In this document: piece by piece, positions 39,841 through 52,349 of the stretch
Layout: the number at the start of each line of letters is the position of its first letter
Position numbering within the stretch: the first letter of the stretch is position 1
Assembly: GCA_012295275.1 (NCBI GenBank)
Contig: CM022665.1
Location: 13,784,476-13,848,475, forward strand
Length of the DNA stretch: 64,000 bases
DNA from: Chrysomallon squamiferum
Taxonomy: Eukaryota; Mollusca; Gastropoda; Neomphalida; Peltospiridae
Reading direction: 5' to 3'
Position numbers and translations under genes: made by a program
The notes under the pieces: generated by a model
Seen by the model: the letters and a program-made list of their open reading frames with translations, nothing else
The model's database searches: none
What the model was told of the DNA's origin: nothing

Positions 39841-40260
39841 AATTTCGCCCACTCCTGTTACTACATGTTTATAATAATCTGTTCACGTCGCTGACGTGTG
39901 TGACCACGTGCTATTAACGAATCAGTGTTACAACTTGTACGTTACAGTCACGTGTATCAAGTAACAAACGGCACGGAGAAGTCTGTCCAGTTTTCACGGC
40001 TACTTCTCCGCTTGTTAATCCTTTCCGGTCAAGATAAACTAAATCCGTCAACCGAATTAACGCTAGTGTTTCATCTGAAGTTTATTAGTGTATGAGAGAC
40101 TTTAATCCTATCCTTTCTTTTTTCAAGTTTCGAATCATTTCCGAGCAAGATGAACGAAGACGGTTAAATGAATTGATACTATTGTCACTTGAAGTTGATT
40201 AGTGTGTGAGAAGCTTTAGTCAGAGTGTATTATCTATACACTTCTCAAGTGTTGATTGTA
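39841..40260. other. Island 12 with E-boxes and an ancient tandem duplication
   Basis: Unique block with two CACGTG E-boxes (39905-39910, 39949-39954). A diverged direct duplication of about 85 bp follows: CCGGTCAAGATAAAC at 40025 against CCGAGCAAGATGAAC at 40141, and GAAGTTTATTAGTGT at 40077 against GAAGTTGATTAGTGT at 40191, offset about 115 bp. No exon. Confidence 0.55.
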
Positions 40261-40944
40261 ATTATAATATCTTCCTTTCCTATTTTTTTGCAAAATTGCA
40301 GTTTAGTTAAAATATTTTTTTTTTTTTAAATGACTGTATCTAAGTGTTTGTGTTATTTTAAATATCTGTCTCTAATTCAGCATTATTTATTTATTTATTT
40401 ATTTATTAAATTTAATTTTTAAGAAAGAAACCAAAAAATGAAAAAATCTATTTCACTGTAAAATATTTAATTTTGAATATTTCAACAATTAATTTAAAAA
40501 AAAAAAAAAAATTTACTAAAAGTTTTTAATTTATTTATTTTTAATTTTTTGGCAAAGAATAAACATTGATGTTATCATTTAAATATCATTTTAATAAACA
40601 ATGAAATGTGTGTACATCTTTGTATGTTTGCGTATATTAAAACAATTTTCTTAAGAACATTATTTTAACTAGACATCTTTGGATTTTCATTTATTTAATA
40701 TTATCAGAGTTTTTCATATAATTGCACTAATTAATTAATTATAAATGAACATGACTCTTGGTTTACTTACTTAGTAAAATCGTTTATATTTATATTGGGT
40801 TCAAAAATAATGTTTCAAAATTGCCACTAATTCTTTAAGCATTTTTTCATCAAGTTTTCTAGCTTTTTAAGCTGCTAGAAAAATTTGTCAGTATATTTAA
40901 ACTTTTAAAAGTCTGATGCACCTAACTGTCTGAGATATTAATAG

Positions 40945-41008
<64 letters not shown>

Positions 41009-41167
41009 TAATAATAGCAAAAAGAATTACAGCTATTATTATTATTACTATTATTTATTTATTTATTTAATTTTATATTTATTTGCTTATTTTGTATTTT
41101 CACAATTTCAGTTAAAATATGATTTGGGCGCCTAATGTTATTTCACTTCATCATCATCATCATCGTC

Positions 41168-41227
<60 letters not shown>

Positions 41228-41800
41228 CAAATAAATAAACGAATGAACGAACGAACGAACGAACGAACAAACAAACATACATACAAACAAATAAATAAAA
41301 CATAGTATTTAAAAAAATTAATATTTGAGGTAAAACTAACCAAGATAATTAAGCATAATTTCAACTGAGAAATATACACTTAAATAAAAAATAATAATAA
41401 ATAAATAAATAACAGTAATAGCAATAATAATAATAGTTGTTGTTGTTTTTGCTATTATTACTATTATTATTACTATTATTGAGAACTAACAACGAACAAA
41501 TAAACAAACAAAAGTTTCTTTGTGAGTATAAATAAATAAATAAATAAATAAATTATTAGTTAAATGGTTTAATAAAAAGATTGGTTAAATAACTGTTACT
41601 GAAAATTAGACTGAACTGTGATAACTCATGTAACAAGATGAGGTATTCGAGTTTAATTTAAAACGAAATTATAATTACTCAAAAACAGACAGACTTGTTA
41701 AGAAAATCAATCAAAGAAACAAGTCTTTACCACCCTTAGTTAAACTGAAATATGACTAGTCAAAAAAAGAATTCAACAACAAGAGACAGTTTCTTCAATA
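40261..41800. repeat. AT-rich spacer with (AAT)n and (ATT)n arrays
   Basis: (AAT)n at 40950-41002, (ATT)n at 41168-41226 and many short AAAT, AAAC and CGAA runs. No gene. Confidence 0.75.
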
Positions 41801-42170
41801 ATTTCTTTGATTTCTCACAATCGTGTACGACAAATTGAGGAAAGGCGCTCGGCGCGCGTCATCAATGGCGGAGCTTACGTAAGAAGAAAAATATGGGGTA
41901 CCATCGCGCCATCTTTAAAGTTTTTATTGGCTCCGATGATTCAGGGAGAGGGCAATAGTTGTAAAAGTCGAGTTATTAAGCAAGACATGTGGCTTGTTCG
42001 TTCTGGGCACGGATACTCGGTAACTAATTTACAGACCGCCCTGCAGTACAGTTTTATTACCACCACTTTGATCTTCAAGTCTCCCAAAGCGAGTTATCAC
42101 CTCTTATCTCTACAGAGGCGTGTAATCTTATGGCACTTATACCCGAGCATTTTGTTTATATAATTATATC
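41800..42170. other. Repeat-free, CpG-containing island 13
   Basis: Includes GGCGCGCG, ATGGCGG (41865-41871) and a CGCGCCATCTTT word near 41905. A 118-codon plus-strand frame spans it but shows no domain, no splice sites and no similarity I recognise. Confidence 0.4.
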
Positions 42171-42477
42171 TTTGTAATCTTTTATTATTATTTTTTTTTT
42201 ATTATTATTTTTCTTCGTGATATCAAGTTTTTGGGTAGTTTTATAATTAATAAATTTAAGTTTTTTCAAAATTGGTATACTGAAAAAGAAAAAGAGAAGA
42301 TCTTGTTTATGTACGAAGTCGTTGAATGTGACTTTTTTTTTTTTTTTTTTTTGTATGATATTTATGCATAAAGATGTTTGTGAATGTTTTTAAAAACAAA
42401 TATACTTTTAAGTACTTTTTTACCTTAAGCATAATGAATAAATATAACACTCATAATAGACGTAATAAGACAAATTC

Positions 42478-42480
<3 letters not shown>

Positions 42481-42553
<73 letters not shown>
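42481..42553. repeat. (GA)n microsatellite
   Basis: Pure GA, directly followed by the 58-bp dispersed unit. Confidence 0.95.
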
Positions 42554-42555
<2 letters not shown>

Positions 42556-42556
42556 T

Positions 42557-42614
42557 GCGTTAAACCAAATAAACATTATTTTTATATGGACGAATATTTC
42601 GAAACCAAGCCATT
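42557..42614 (+). repeat. 58-bp dispersed unit, copy 1
   Basis: Begins GCGTTAAACCAAATAAACAT and ends GAAACCAAGCCATT. It differs from 48997-49054 at one of 58 positions. Both copies directly follow a long GA tract in the same orientation, which suggests a repeat family with a microsatellite head. Confidence 0.9.
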
Positions 42615-43370
42615 TTTTTAAAGATTTTTGTTCCAACATGAAACTTGCTGAATTTTCTTTTACGTATAAATAAACATCTAATTATTAATTTTGTTTTCAC
42701 CGGAATTTTATAATTCACATGTAGATGTGGGACGTTTAGTATTTTAATAATAGCAGTGAGGGTCACAAGAACAACGACAGACTAACAACAACAAAACAAA
42801 TGATGATTAATAACAACAACGACACTAATAATAATAACAACAGCAACAATAACAATAATTTAATTAAGAATAGAATATTAATACGCAGGATTAAATAGAA
42901 CAACAAAGAAAGATTTTTTTGAAGATACAATTGTGTAGGGAATAAAGAAGCCTATTACAATGATGTTGGATAAGTAACTGAATATCATTGATTATTTAGT
43001 CATTTTAATTATTTAAACATTTGTAAAAAATAATAACAATAAATGTCATTTAAAAAATGCTGAAGAATGTGTAAAAAATAAATAAAACGAAATAAATAAA
43101 TATTCACACAGAAAACTTTTGCTAACGAATTTCAAAAGTCAATGAAATGTTTTCGAATATATGTATTTTTTCAGATACCAACTGTTTATATATTTATCTA
43201 CATCTGGATAAATGTCTGTAATATGTAAATAAATTAATAAATGTAATAAAAACTGTATGCATGTTTCAGATTTTAAATTGATATACAATTGCGAAATTCG
43301 ATCGTAATGCTGTGCCACTTTTAAAAGTATTTAAAATTGTTGTTTCGTATTTGAAATAAACACAACGATA
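42615..43370. other. AT-rich spacer, no gene seen
   Basis: AT-rich sequence with short CAA and AAT runs. Confidence 0.6.
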
Positions 43371-43403
43371 ATACACAGTGTATCTCCCAAATCAACAGTA
43401 TAG

Positions 43404-43470
43404 CACGTGTATATAAAATTAGATTATTAGGCTGATAGACAATACTGTGTTAGTATATCATATACACGTG
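43404..43470. repeat. Inverted repeat containing paired CACGTG E-boxes
   Basis: CACGTGTATAT (43404-43414) is perfectly inverted as ATATACACGTG (43460-43470). Weaker pairing extends outward. It could be a bHLH-responsive element or a relic of a small inverted-repeat transposon. Confidence 0.65.
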
Positions 43471-43479
43471 TCATATGTG

Positions 43480-44062
43480 ACCAGGTCATTAGATACGTAA
43501 TTCTTTTTTCTACCTGTCACCAGCTTGTTTTATACTGTATGTATTAAATTTAACCAATATTGATATGTCACCTGTAATTTTGTGTGTTGGGTGTTTGTTT
43601 TTTGTTTTTTGTTGTTGTTTGTTAGACTGTTTGTTTCTTTCTATATTTCTTTATATAAATTTATTTTCTTTTATACATACACGCATTTGTATTTATTTAA
43701 GTAAATTGTACAAATTTATTAATTCACATCCACACACATATATATAATGATAATTTATTAATTTATTTATTATATATATGCAGACACACACGCAAACACG
43801 CGCGCCCTTATGTATATATATGATTTAAATAAATGTTTTTATTTTTTATATAAATTTCAATCGTTGTTGTTGTCGTAATTTATATTTCTGTACATATAAC
43901 ATTTTTATGTACATGAAAATACAAATAGTTCTTTCTTACAACGTCATGATAATTGAATTGATGAAGACATTTGGAATATATTAATTATTAAAACAGAAAA
44001 TCAAAGTCATTCTTAATGGTATTTCTAATCGTTTTTATTTATTTATTTACCTATTATCATTT

Positions 44063-44122
<60 letters not shown>

Positions 44123-44906
44123 TTATAGTAAACCAATAATGATAAGATAACAATAAATTATTAAATAGTAAATAAATAAACTGAATAAGGGAACATAGTT
44201 ATCAAAAAATAATCAAGCATATTTTCTGAATATCAAATCTCTATAAAGATACTTTAATTATTATTGTTATTGTTACTCATAATCATTATCATTATTACAA
44301 CAGCACTGTAATGTCTATAAAATAGTATGATAAAACGCAAAATTAACGGAAAAGAAAGGATGAATAAAGAAATATTTATAAGAAAAATAAATGAAAGAAA
44401 GAAAATCAAAAAGAAATATAGTGAACGAAAAAACAAAATTGAAAAAGAAAAATGAAAATGGAGAAAAAAAGTCAACGGAAAAAAAAAATAAAAATAAAAA
44501 AATAAAAAAATACTGTACCCAAATAAAAGGAAAGGAAAATGGAGAAATATAAAGAGATATAAAATATATTCATACCATTTTATGTAATTTTTATAAATCA
44601 TAACGCAGATCTGTTCAGCACTACTATATAGTTATTTTCATCTGTTCTTTGTATAGGAAAGATTAATTTGTAAATTTCATCTCTTAGACAGTATTATATT
44701 TAAAAAGTACCATTTTGTATATATATATTTAATTAAACAAAATTCTTATATGTGTAAGTGGGCGTTCGAGATTGCCTATTTAAACTATAAAATATTGTTT
44801 ATATAAAATTTCAGAGTATTAAAATGTTTGTGTATATGTAAGAACGTACGTATGTATATATACGTTTGCATGTACCTATGCATGTACATATGTATGTATG
44901 TCTGTA

Positions 44907-44955
<49 letters not shown>

Positions 44956-45180
44956 ATCAGCACGTAAGTATCGTATCTTTGTTATTCAGATTTGACTGAG
45001 TATAAATGAAGTTCTCATGTTGACTGAATTGTGAACAATTATCCACTCTAATCTCTGAAATCAGACAAAGTAAATCTAATTGTGACACAGATTACAATAA
45101 AGACGACATTCAAGTGGCAATCTCAACCAGTCGCAGTGCTATTCATTTAACATAATAGTAACAAAACGATATGTTTTCGC
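43480..45180. repeat. AT-rich spacer with (ATT)n and (GT)n arrays
   Basis: (ATT)n at 44065-44120, purine-rich 44340-44560, (GT)n at 44890-44953. No gene recognised. Confidence 0.72.
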
Positions 45181-46139
45181 ACGTGTCTGCAAAGATATAT
45201 TTTCAATTTAATCTATCAAGCTTCATTAGCAGTGAAAGACGTGGTCCTCCATCGCTTTGCCCTTGTTTCGCTTTTAAACACAATAGAACGAACCGCAGCC
45301 CGAAATTCTATCGTTTTGGTGCGAGTCTGTTTGTGTGTTTGTAGTACAATATCATAAATTGGCGCCCGTTTGTGAAGAGAGTACTCAGGTAGGTAAGAGA
45401 GTGGCCTTCATTTCGCGAGACGAGTTTTTTTAAAACGTTTTTTTCTGATTCTTAAAGCCACACGGCGGTGGTTCTAGCTCTGTAGGCTTAATCCGCACAA
45501 AAGCTTATTAAACGAAGATAGTCGGCCTCTGAACAAACACGAGTGTCCACTTGAATGGCAGTTGCACATTATGGCGAGTAATTCCATTTGTGTGCTTGAT
45601 CTTTTTATTCGCAGCAGTTGCACGTTGTGAGAGATAGCTGACGATAAAAGGGGAAAGAGAGTTGAGATTTCACGATTCGGGTCGGGTTGAGACATTCGCG
45701 CTGACACTTTTCTAACATATACACTAAAAGTTGGAGACGTGTTGGTCGCCTGTTTGAGATAACTACTGCGACGTATACATAGAAAAAAAAAAAAAAAAAA
45801 AAAAAAAAATTATCTCGCTATCTTCGTTCGTGTTCATTTAATTGTTTTTCTTCTTGTCTACACAGATCGTGCTGGTTCGGAACATTTCCTAATCGCCTTC
45901 TCAACCAACCAGTAACAAACTCGGGACCGCCCATCTTTGTCGGCTTGTTTCTGATTGGTCAAACGTATCCAAGTGGGCGGAACGAGTGATTAAAAAAAAT
46001 CACATGGTTTTGCGTCTTCTTGAATTACACGTTTGTAAACAAATGTAACCTCATTCAGTTAGACATCTAGTCGCTGGCTGGCAGCTGTAAGTGAAACACG
46101 GCCACACTGGATCTAAACGAACTCAAATCTGCACCCCTC
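45181..46139 (+). promoter_or_regulatory. Brachyury 5' flank and probable promoter/5' UTR
   Basis: The longest CpG-containing, repeat-poor block upstream of the start codon, interrupted by poly(A) at about 45782-45809. Proximal motifs are CCGCCC (45927-45932), an inverted CCAAT box ATTGG (45954-45958), a GC box GGGCGG (45975-45980), TGTAAACA in a near-palindromic forkhead-type site (46034-46041), and an initiator-like TTCAGTT near 46055. No clear TATA box. The transcription start cannot be fixed from sequence, and an upstream non-coding exon is possible. Confidence 0.5.
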
Positions 46140-46375
46140 ATGTTAGATTCGGCACCGTCCTGCGACTTAGGTGACCACGGAGGCACCAGCCCCGACAACA
46201 GCATGAAGCAAGTGGACATCAACCACCTCCTGAACGCGGTGGACAGTGAGATGACGGTGGGTAGCGAGAAGGGAGACCCCACGGAGAGACAGTTGTCTGT
46301 GAAACTTGAGGATAAAGAGCTGTGGGAAAAATTCAAGGAGTTTACCAATGAAATGATTGTCACAAAGAACGGAAG
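46140..46375 (+). CDS. T (TBXT/brachyury): Brachyury coding exon 1 (N-terminus and start of T-box)
   Basis: 78 codons plus two bases of a split Arg codon. The start is ATG 46140; an in-frame TGA at 46092-46094 and no ATG between them fix it. Residues 25-38 ([14 protein letters not shown]) match the conserved N-terminal motif of Brachyury (vertebrate HLLSAVENEL), reported to contact Smad1. [10 protein letters not shown] (41-50) is a Brachyury signature, and the T-box begins around [20 protein letters not shown] (56-75), followed by KNGR. The donor is a consensus GTAAGT at 46376, phase 2, in the position of the conserved T-box intron. The product is a nuclear DNA-binding activator acting in blastopore, foregut or axial mesoderm and posterior patterning in animals. 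This N-terminus separates it from Tbx2, Tbr and Tbx6 relatives. Confidence 0.96.
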
Positions 46376-46376
46376 G

Positions 46377-46414
46377 TAAGTGTCAAGTGACATTTGTCAC
46401 AAGTGTGACACTTA
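46377..46414. promoter_or_regulatory. Hairpin over the exon 1 splice donor with T-box-like half-sites
   Basis: TAAGTGTCA (46377-46385) pairs perfectly with TGACACTTA (46406-46414); inside, GTGAC (46387-46391) pairs with GTCAC (46396-46400) over a 4-nt loop. The left arm includes most of the GTAAGT donor. As DNA, the AAGTGTGA and TGACACTT words are close to the T half-site AGGTGTGA/TCACACCT. Confidence 0.5.
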
Positions 46415-46969
46415 ACGTGATCTGTTATGTGTTGTAGTGTTGATACACAGAAGTGCTAAGTAGTTTTGGGGTTAAACAAATTATAGGTATTGATATGTCA
46501 GTTCACAGCATTCATATTTCATATGTATATATACATAATTATGGGTTATATGTCTTGACTCGCTACTACATTCTCGTACATCTCATAAAATAAGAAAATT
46601 GATTTGCTAAATACACCACAAATAAGTCTTTTGTTTTGAAACACTGGTTAAATATAATTAATATATGACACACATACATCTGATGACATGACAAATATTT
46701 TTCTGTACGCTTTATTACATAGGGAAATTAATTTTTCAAGATGCAGGTTCTGAAATGTATTTTTAGACAAAGAAATCCTTCCTCTGATGGATAATAAATT
46801 AATGTTTTTTTAATCTCGCTATATCTCGGGAATATTTTTATGATCCTTTTTTCAAAACTGATCTATACTAGATATCCCTCGAAACAATTTCTTTAAAATG
46901 GATTCAGTTCTTTTCGTGGCAAGTTACGGATAAACACTATGAATTATTTAATGAAATTAACAATTGAAT

Positions 46970-47012
<43 letters not shown>

Positions 47013-47987
47013 GCTACTACTATTGTTATTGTTATTGCTATTGACATTACCTTGATTTTACAAGAAACATTCTAGAGCCTAAACCAGACAATTTTAATTT
47101 GTAATACGTAATTTTATTATTATTACTATATTATTGTTAATTATCATGTGGGAAATTCTAATATTATATTGATATTAACTTGATTATACAAAAGCTACAT
47201 CGTAGCAGATATTTTTATTTTTATATAATAACTTATTTATTTTTAATAATTTGTTATAATTAATGAAATTGACGACTGAAATAAAACTATTACTACAAAC
47301 ACCCCCCCCCAAAAAAAAAACAGTGTAAAGATTAAACAAAATATTTAAAATTTCTTTTATAATATATAATTTATTAATTAATTTATTTTTTTTTTTTTTT
47401 TTTTTTTTTTATGCTTAGAATAAATGAACATTTATCGAAAATGACAAACTGAAATACACTCTATTATTACTGAAATTATCAAGGATACAGTCTAGAATTC
47501 ATAGGCGATATTTTTATTGCAGTGTCATTGGTCATGCGTTTTTTCTTTTATGTTGTGTTCGTAAAGCGATGAACATTGATAAGTATCACAGTGAGTCAAC
47601 AAGAAAAAAGAAATGAGTTTATTTACATCATGCATAAATAGTTTTACATTATAAACACTTCAAAAAGCAGTGGCAATTTTTAATAAATGGAAAACAGTCA
47701 TGGGACTTTACTTTTATGGAATATAATTATCTCATTTAAAAAAAAAATATAAATAGTATATAAACAATATATATTTTAGTTATATTTTTATATTTTAGAA
47801 AAGGTGCATTAATTTGTCTTCATCTTTTTCTTTCTTGTAATGAAAAATAATATTCATCAAGATGATGACGATGATAGCAATAATAATAATAATAATAATA
47901 GCAATAGCAATAACAATAATAATAATAGAACTAGTAGTTTGTAGTAGTAGTACTACTAACCATTTATTATTAGAAAATCTTTATCCA

Positions 47988-48199
47988 TATATGAATAAAC
48001 ATAAGTATAAAGATGAATATGAACATGAACATGAACAAATATAAATATAAATATAAATTTTGAGTATAAACATGAATATAAATATGAATATGAATATAAA
48101 TATAAACATAAATATGAACCTGAATGTGAATGTGAATATAAATATAAATATAAATATAAATATAAATATAAATATAAATATAAATATAAATATAAATAT
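47988..48199. repeat. Degenerate hexanucleotide array (AAATAT/GAATAT)
   Basis: About 210 bp of six-base periodic DNA with variants AACATG, AATATG and AATGTG, ending in pure AAATAT units (about 48134-48199). Minus-strand Tyr/Leu and Tyr/Ile frames are artefacts. Confidence 0.9.
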
Positions 48200-48902
48200 G
48201 TATAGATACTGAAATTTTTGTCATAATTTAGTGAACATTTATTTTGATGGCTATCCAAATGATCTGTTTCAGTACAATTTCAAAGATTACAAAGATATTT
48301 TTAAAATTATTATTTTACATTATATTATTCTTATTATTGTTACAATTTTTCTTCCTTTTTTATTTTTTATTTTTAATTTTTAAATTTTTATTTATTTATT
48401 TTATTTTATTTTATTTTATTTTTAACTAAATTAAATTTTTCATGAAAACAAATGAAAAACAGCTCGTGTTTGTAGAATACTGCCAAAAAGCCAATGACCG
48501 GGTCGACTGACCTATAACATGTCCAGCTGTCCACTGTGGACAACAGAATGTGTGCCCATCACAAACACGTAGTTAGAGGGATAAACTGTTCAAATCCTAT
48601 GTCAAGAAGGTCAAGCGTATTTAGAAGAAAAAACAACAATAAAAAATTATTATAACCCCAAAATACTACATCACAGTTCTAAATGTGTGTATGTTATAAC
48701 GGTCAGTGAATATATATATATATATAGGTAGGTAGATAGATAAATAATCAATTGATACTTTAAAAATAAAACAACAACCCCAAAACCCCAAAGATATAGA
48801 AATTAATTAATTTACTAATAGTACTTGCGTTGTAACTTGTGACTGTTTTTATTTTGTTGTGTGTTGTACACTGGGTAGCATTTACACTGGTGGTATAGGT
48901 AG

Positions 48903-48908
<6 letters not shown>

Positions 48909-48996
<88 letters not shown>
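48909..48996. repeat. (TA)n(GA)n compound microsatellite
   Basis: TA run then about 60 bp of GA, directly abutting the 58-bp unit. Confidence 0.95.
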
Positions 48997-48999
<3 letters not shown>

Positions 49000-49054
49000 T
49001 TAAACCAAATAAACATTATTTTTAAATGGACGAATATTTCGAAACCAAGCCATT
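48997..49054 (+). repeat. 58-bp dispersed unit, copy 2
   Basis: 57 of 58 positions identical to 42557-42614; the T/A difference is in the TTTWTATGGA-like middle. Followed again by a GA run and a TA/GA/CA mosaic to about 49250. Lies in Brachyury intron 1. Confidence 0.9.
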
Positions 49055-50552
49055 GAGAGAGAGAATATAGATATATATAGAGAATATATATACATAGATA
49101 GACAGAATATATATAGATAAATATATAGAGAGAATATATATAGATAAATAGACAGACAGATAATATATGCAGATAGATTGGTTTCATATAGATAAATATA
49201 TAGATTGTTAACTAGAAAGACAGACACACGAACAGACCGATAGATATAAAGATATGTATTCCATCTAATTAAATTAATAAATAATTTTTATGGTTGTTTT
49301 TTTAAATTTAAATTGTAATATTTGTAAATTTGAATTAATTTATAAGTATATAAATGTGTTTTTAAAAATACATTACTGAAAAAGCTAAAAAATATTTAAA
49401 GATTTAGTAAAAATTATAAAAAGTTTAAAATTAATAAAATATGTATATTATGATAAATTCAGTCTAAAACTAACATCTGTCATAATCATGAAATTAATAA
49501 TAAAGTTAGATTTTTAAATTGCAAAACTAACAACAAAAGAATGTTTTTGATGATATTCGCAGAACTATTTTTTTTTAAAGTAATAAAATTTTAAAAAGAA
49601 AGGATATATAATGTAAAATATAGTGCAACAAGTATAACGACAGCATAAATAAATAATAAATAAATATAAAATAGATATAAGTGTGAATAATAAAACTTCA
49701 GCAATAATAGAAATTAATTAATTAATGTAAGAAAACTCTTAATGTGGCATTTTAATTATTGAAATTCCGAAGTATAAAAGCTACGTTACTAAGATTCATA
49801 TTCTTTAATGATTTAAATTCATGTAAGAGATACTCAGTATTTTTTTTTTTTTTATTCTGTTCAATTCAGAGCCATATTAAAAGCTTATATTAATTTACCT
49901 CTTTTGTTTTAATAATAAAAAAAATTAAAACATTTAGTAGATATTTCACGAAATTTCAATAAATGCATTTCTGAAATCTATTAATATGTTGTATTCTAAA
50001 TTAAACATGACTGAAACGAAATTAAAATGCAATAAATTATAAATTACGATAGTTCAAACTATGTGGATTGCATGATCTTAAATACCACGAAATTAAATTA
50101 AACTGCACTACACTAAATTAGAAGAATAAATCACAATACATTACAAAATGGTTAAAATAAAATTGAAATAAAACATAGTAAATTAAATATCGTTGAAATT
50201 GTATTAAACTGGGGCACACTAAATTAAATATATCTCAAGGAATATAAACAATTAAGTGCAAAAAAAAACTTCGTTTATATATTTATTTAAACTCTTGGTC
50301 GAAACTGTTTATAAATAAAAAAAATTCACACAGCTTGTCAATTCTGTTTACTGTAAGTAAACATAAAAATTATACAAAATGACTTTAATAACGTAAGTAA
50401 CAAAAACTGGCATTTTCTTTTAAAATATGAATACTGTATATATGTGTCTGTGTGTGTGTGTGTAAATTCAGAATGTATATTTTACATAAAAGTTTGACAA
50501 AAAATGTGTTAGATATTATATATGTGTGTGTATAAATGTATGTATATGCGTG

Positions 50553-50555
<3 letters not shown>

Positions 50556-50606
<51 letters not shown>
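50556..50606. repeat. (TA)n microsatellite
   Basis: Pure AT dinucleotides, flanked by a TG/CA/TA mosaic to about 50730. Confidence 0.93.
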
Positions 50607-50610
<4 letters not shown>

Positions 50611-51081
50611 CGTATATATGTATGCATGTAGATATAGACATATACAGATATATACACACATACATACACACGCAGAAACACATTCGTACATAGTGTGTGT
50701 GTTTGTGTGTGTATGTGTATGTGTATAAAATATAAATTTCAATATTTATAATTTATTTAGAATAACTATTTTACATAAAACATGCTACATAACTGTAAGT
50801 TACTTTGTTTTAAAATTAATAATGTATACGTATACATTTTCCAGATTAGTTAAGAAAAGCGATTTATGCACAAAACAAGACAGATAATTATTTATACAAA
50901 AAGGTTTTAGCCATTTAATAATATAAATAATTATTTTCTGAAAACTGGTGTAATCTGTAGACTCATGATAATTGTTTTAGCTGTTGTGAAAAATATTTCA
51001 AGAACTGTATAAAAAATGAAAGAAAAACTATAGCAGTAATTTTAATAAATGTAATTTAATGTAACATTAGAAAGATAATTT

Positions 51082-51087
<6 letters not shown>

Positions 51088-51142
<55 letters not shown>
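51088..51142. repeat. (AAT)n microsatellite
   Basis: About 18 AAT units in Brachyury intron 1. Confidence 0.93.
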
Positions 51143-51143
<1 letters not shown>

Positions 51144-51489
51144 TACTGTTAAATAACAGGAAGCTATTGCTCGAGTATCCATGTATTGTTTCCATTATTT
51201 GAAGTTTTTGTTCAAATATTTCTTAACAATTAATATTTAATGCATTGCCAATCTAATTTTCTAAAAACCAAATTCATTTCAGAATTAATATAATTTTTAA
51301 ATATTTAATTTCTTTTGGCGACATTTAAATTTATATTTATATATATTTTAAACATGCATTCTTTCCTTTCATTTTAAAAATAAGCATAAAATATATAACT
51401 GAAATAAAATACATTTAAAAGAAAATATAATATTCAGTAAATATTATTTTACTGTTAAATTTAATCCGATATAAAGTAAATCATTTTTT

Positions 51490-51541
<52 letters not shown>

Positions 51542-52349
51542 TAATAATAAAATTTTATTTTTATCTCGGGAGGTTTTTAAACATTAACAAACATCCGTAG
51601 CTAAAATGATAATTTTCAGGAAACAAACAAGTAAATTACAGCAACTTTAATTATTCGTTTTGATATTAAACAAGTGTAAATAATAAGATTTATTGTAAAT
51701 AATGTTAATTACAATGAATTTTATACAGTGTGGTTCAATATTAATTATAATAATACTTCCATAATAATATAAAAATATGTTGTGAATAATTTATTTGTTT
51801 GTTTGTTTATTTGTTTTTAATACTTTAAAGCAGTTAAACAAACAAACAAACAAACAAACAAACAAACAATAAATAAATAAATAAAAACCTTTTAAATTTG
51901 TCTTCTTAAAAACATCACACCAACCGTAGTTAATATTCTCTGTATTAAATCACATTTAATTTTAAAAGATTCCATATTTTAAAAAATCTGTAAAATAAAA
52001 ATTAAAACAGAGAATATATATATTTTTTTTTAAAAATCCGAAAATATTAAAAAAAATTTTTTTTTTAAATATATTTACAATAAATATTCATCGGTTGAAA
52101 AATAAAATTAATTTGAATTTACCTCAAATGTTAAATTTCAGCAGAAACATTTACCTTTTAAAATTTCGTTCACCAAACATCCGATATATTTTCCATGGAC
52201 AATAAATGACGTCATTGTATTGTTTCGCGTCATTCTTTTGTTTAATGTAACGAGCACAAACAATCTGTGTCCGGATGTATGTATATGAATAGTTACGAGA
52301 AAGAAAATATATAGTCTGAATTGATAATATATTTACATATATGAACAAC

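Noticed and set aside
41807-42163. 118-codon plus-strand frame
   Set aside because: No domain, splice context or similarity recognised; it lies in a CpG-containing island where stops are naturally fewer.
45360-45368. TGGCGCCCG, like a lysine-tRNA primer-binding site of an LTR element
   Set aside because: Only nine bases match and there is no LTR, polypurine tract or retroelement coding nearby.
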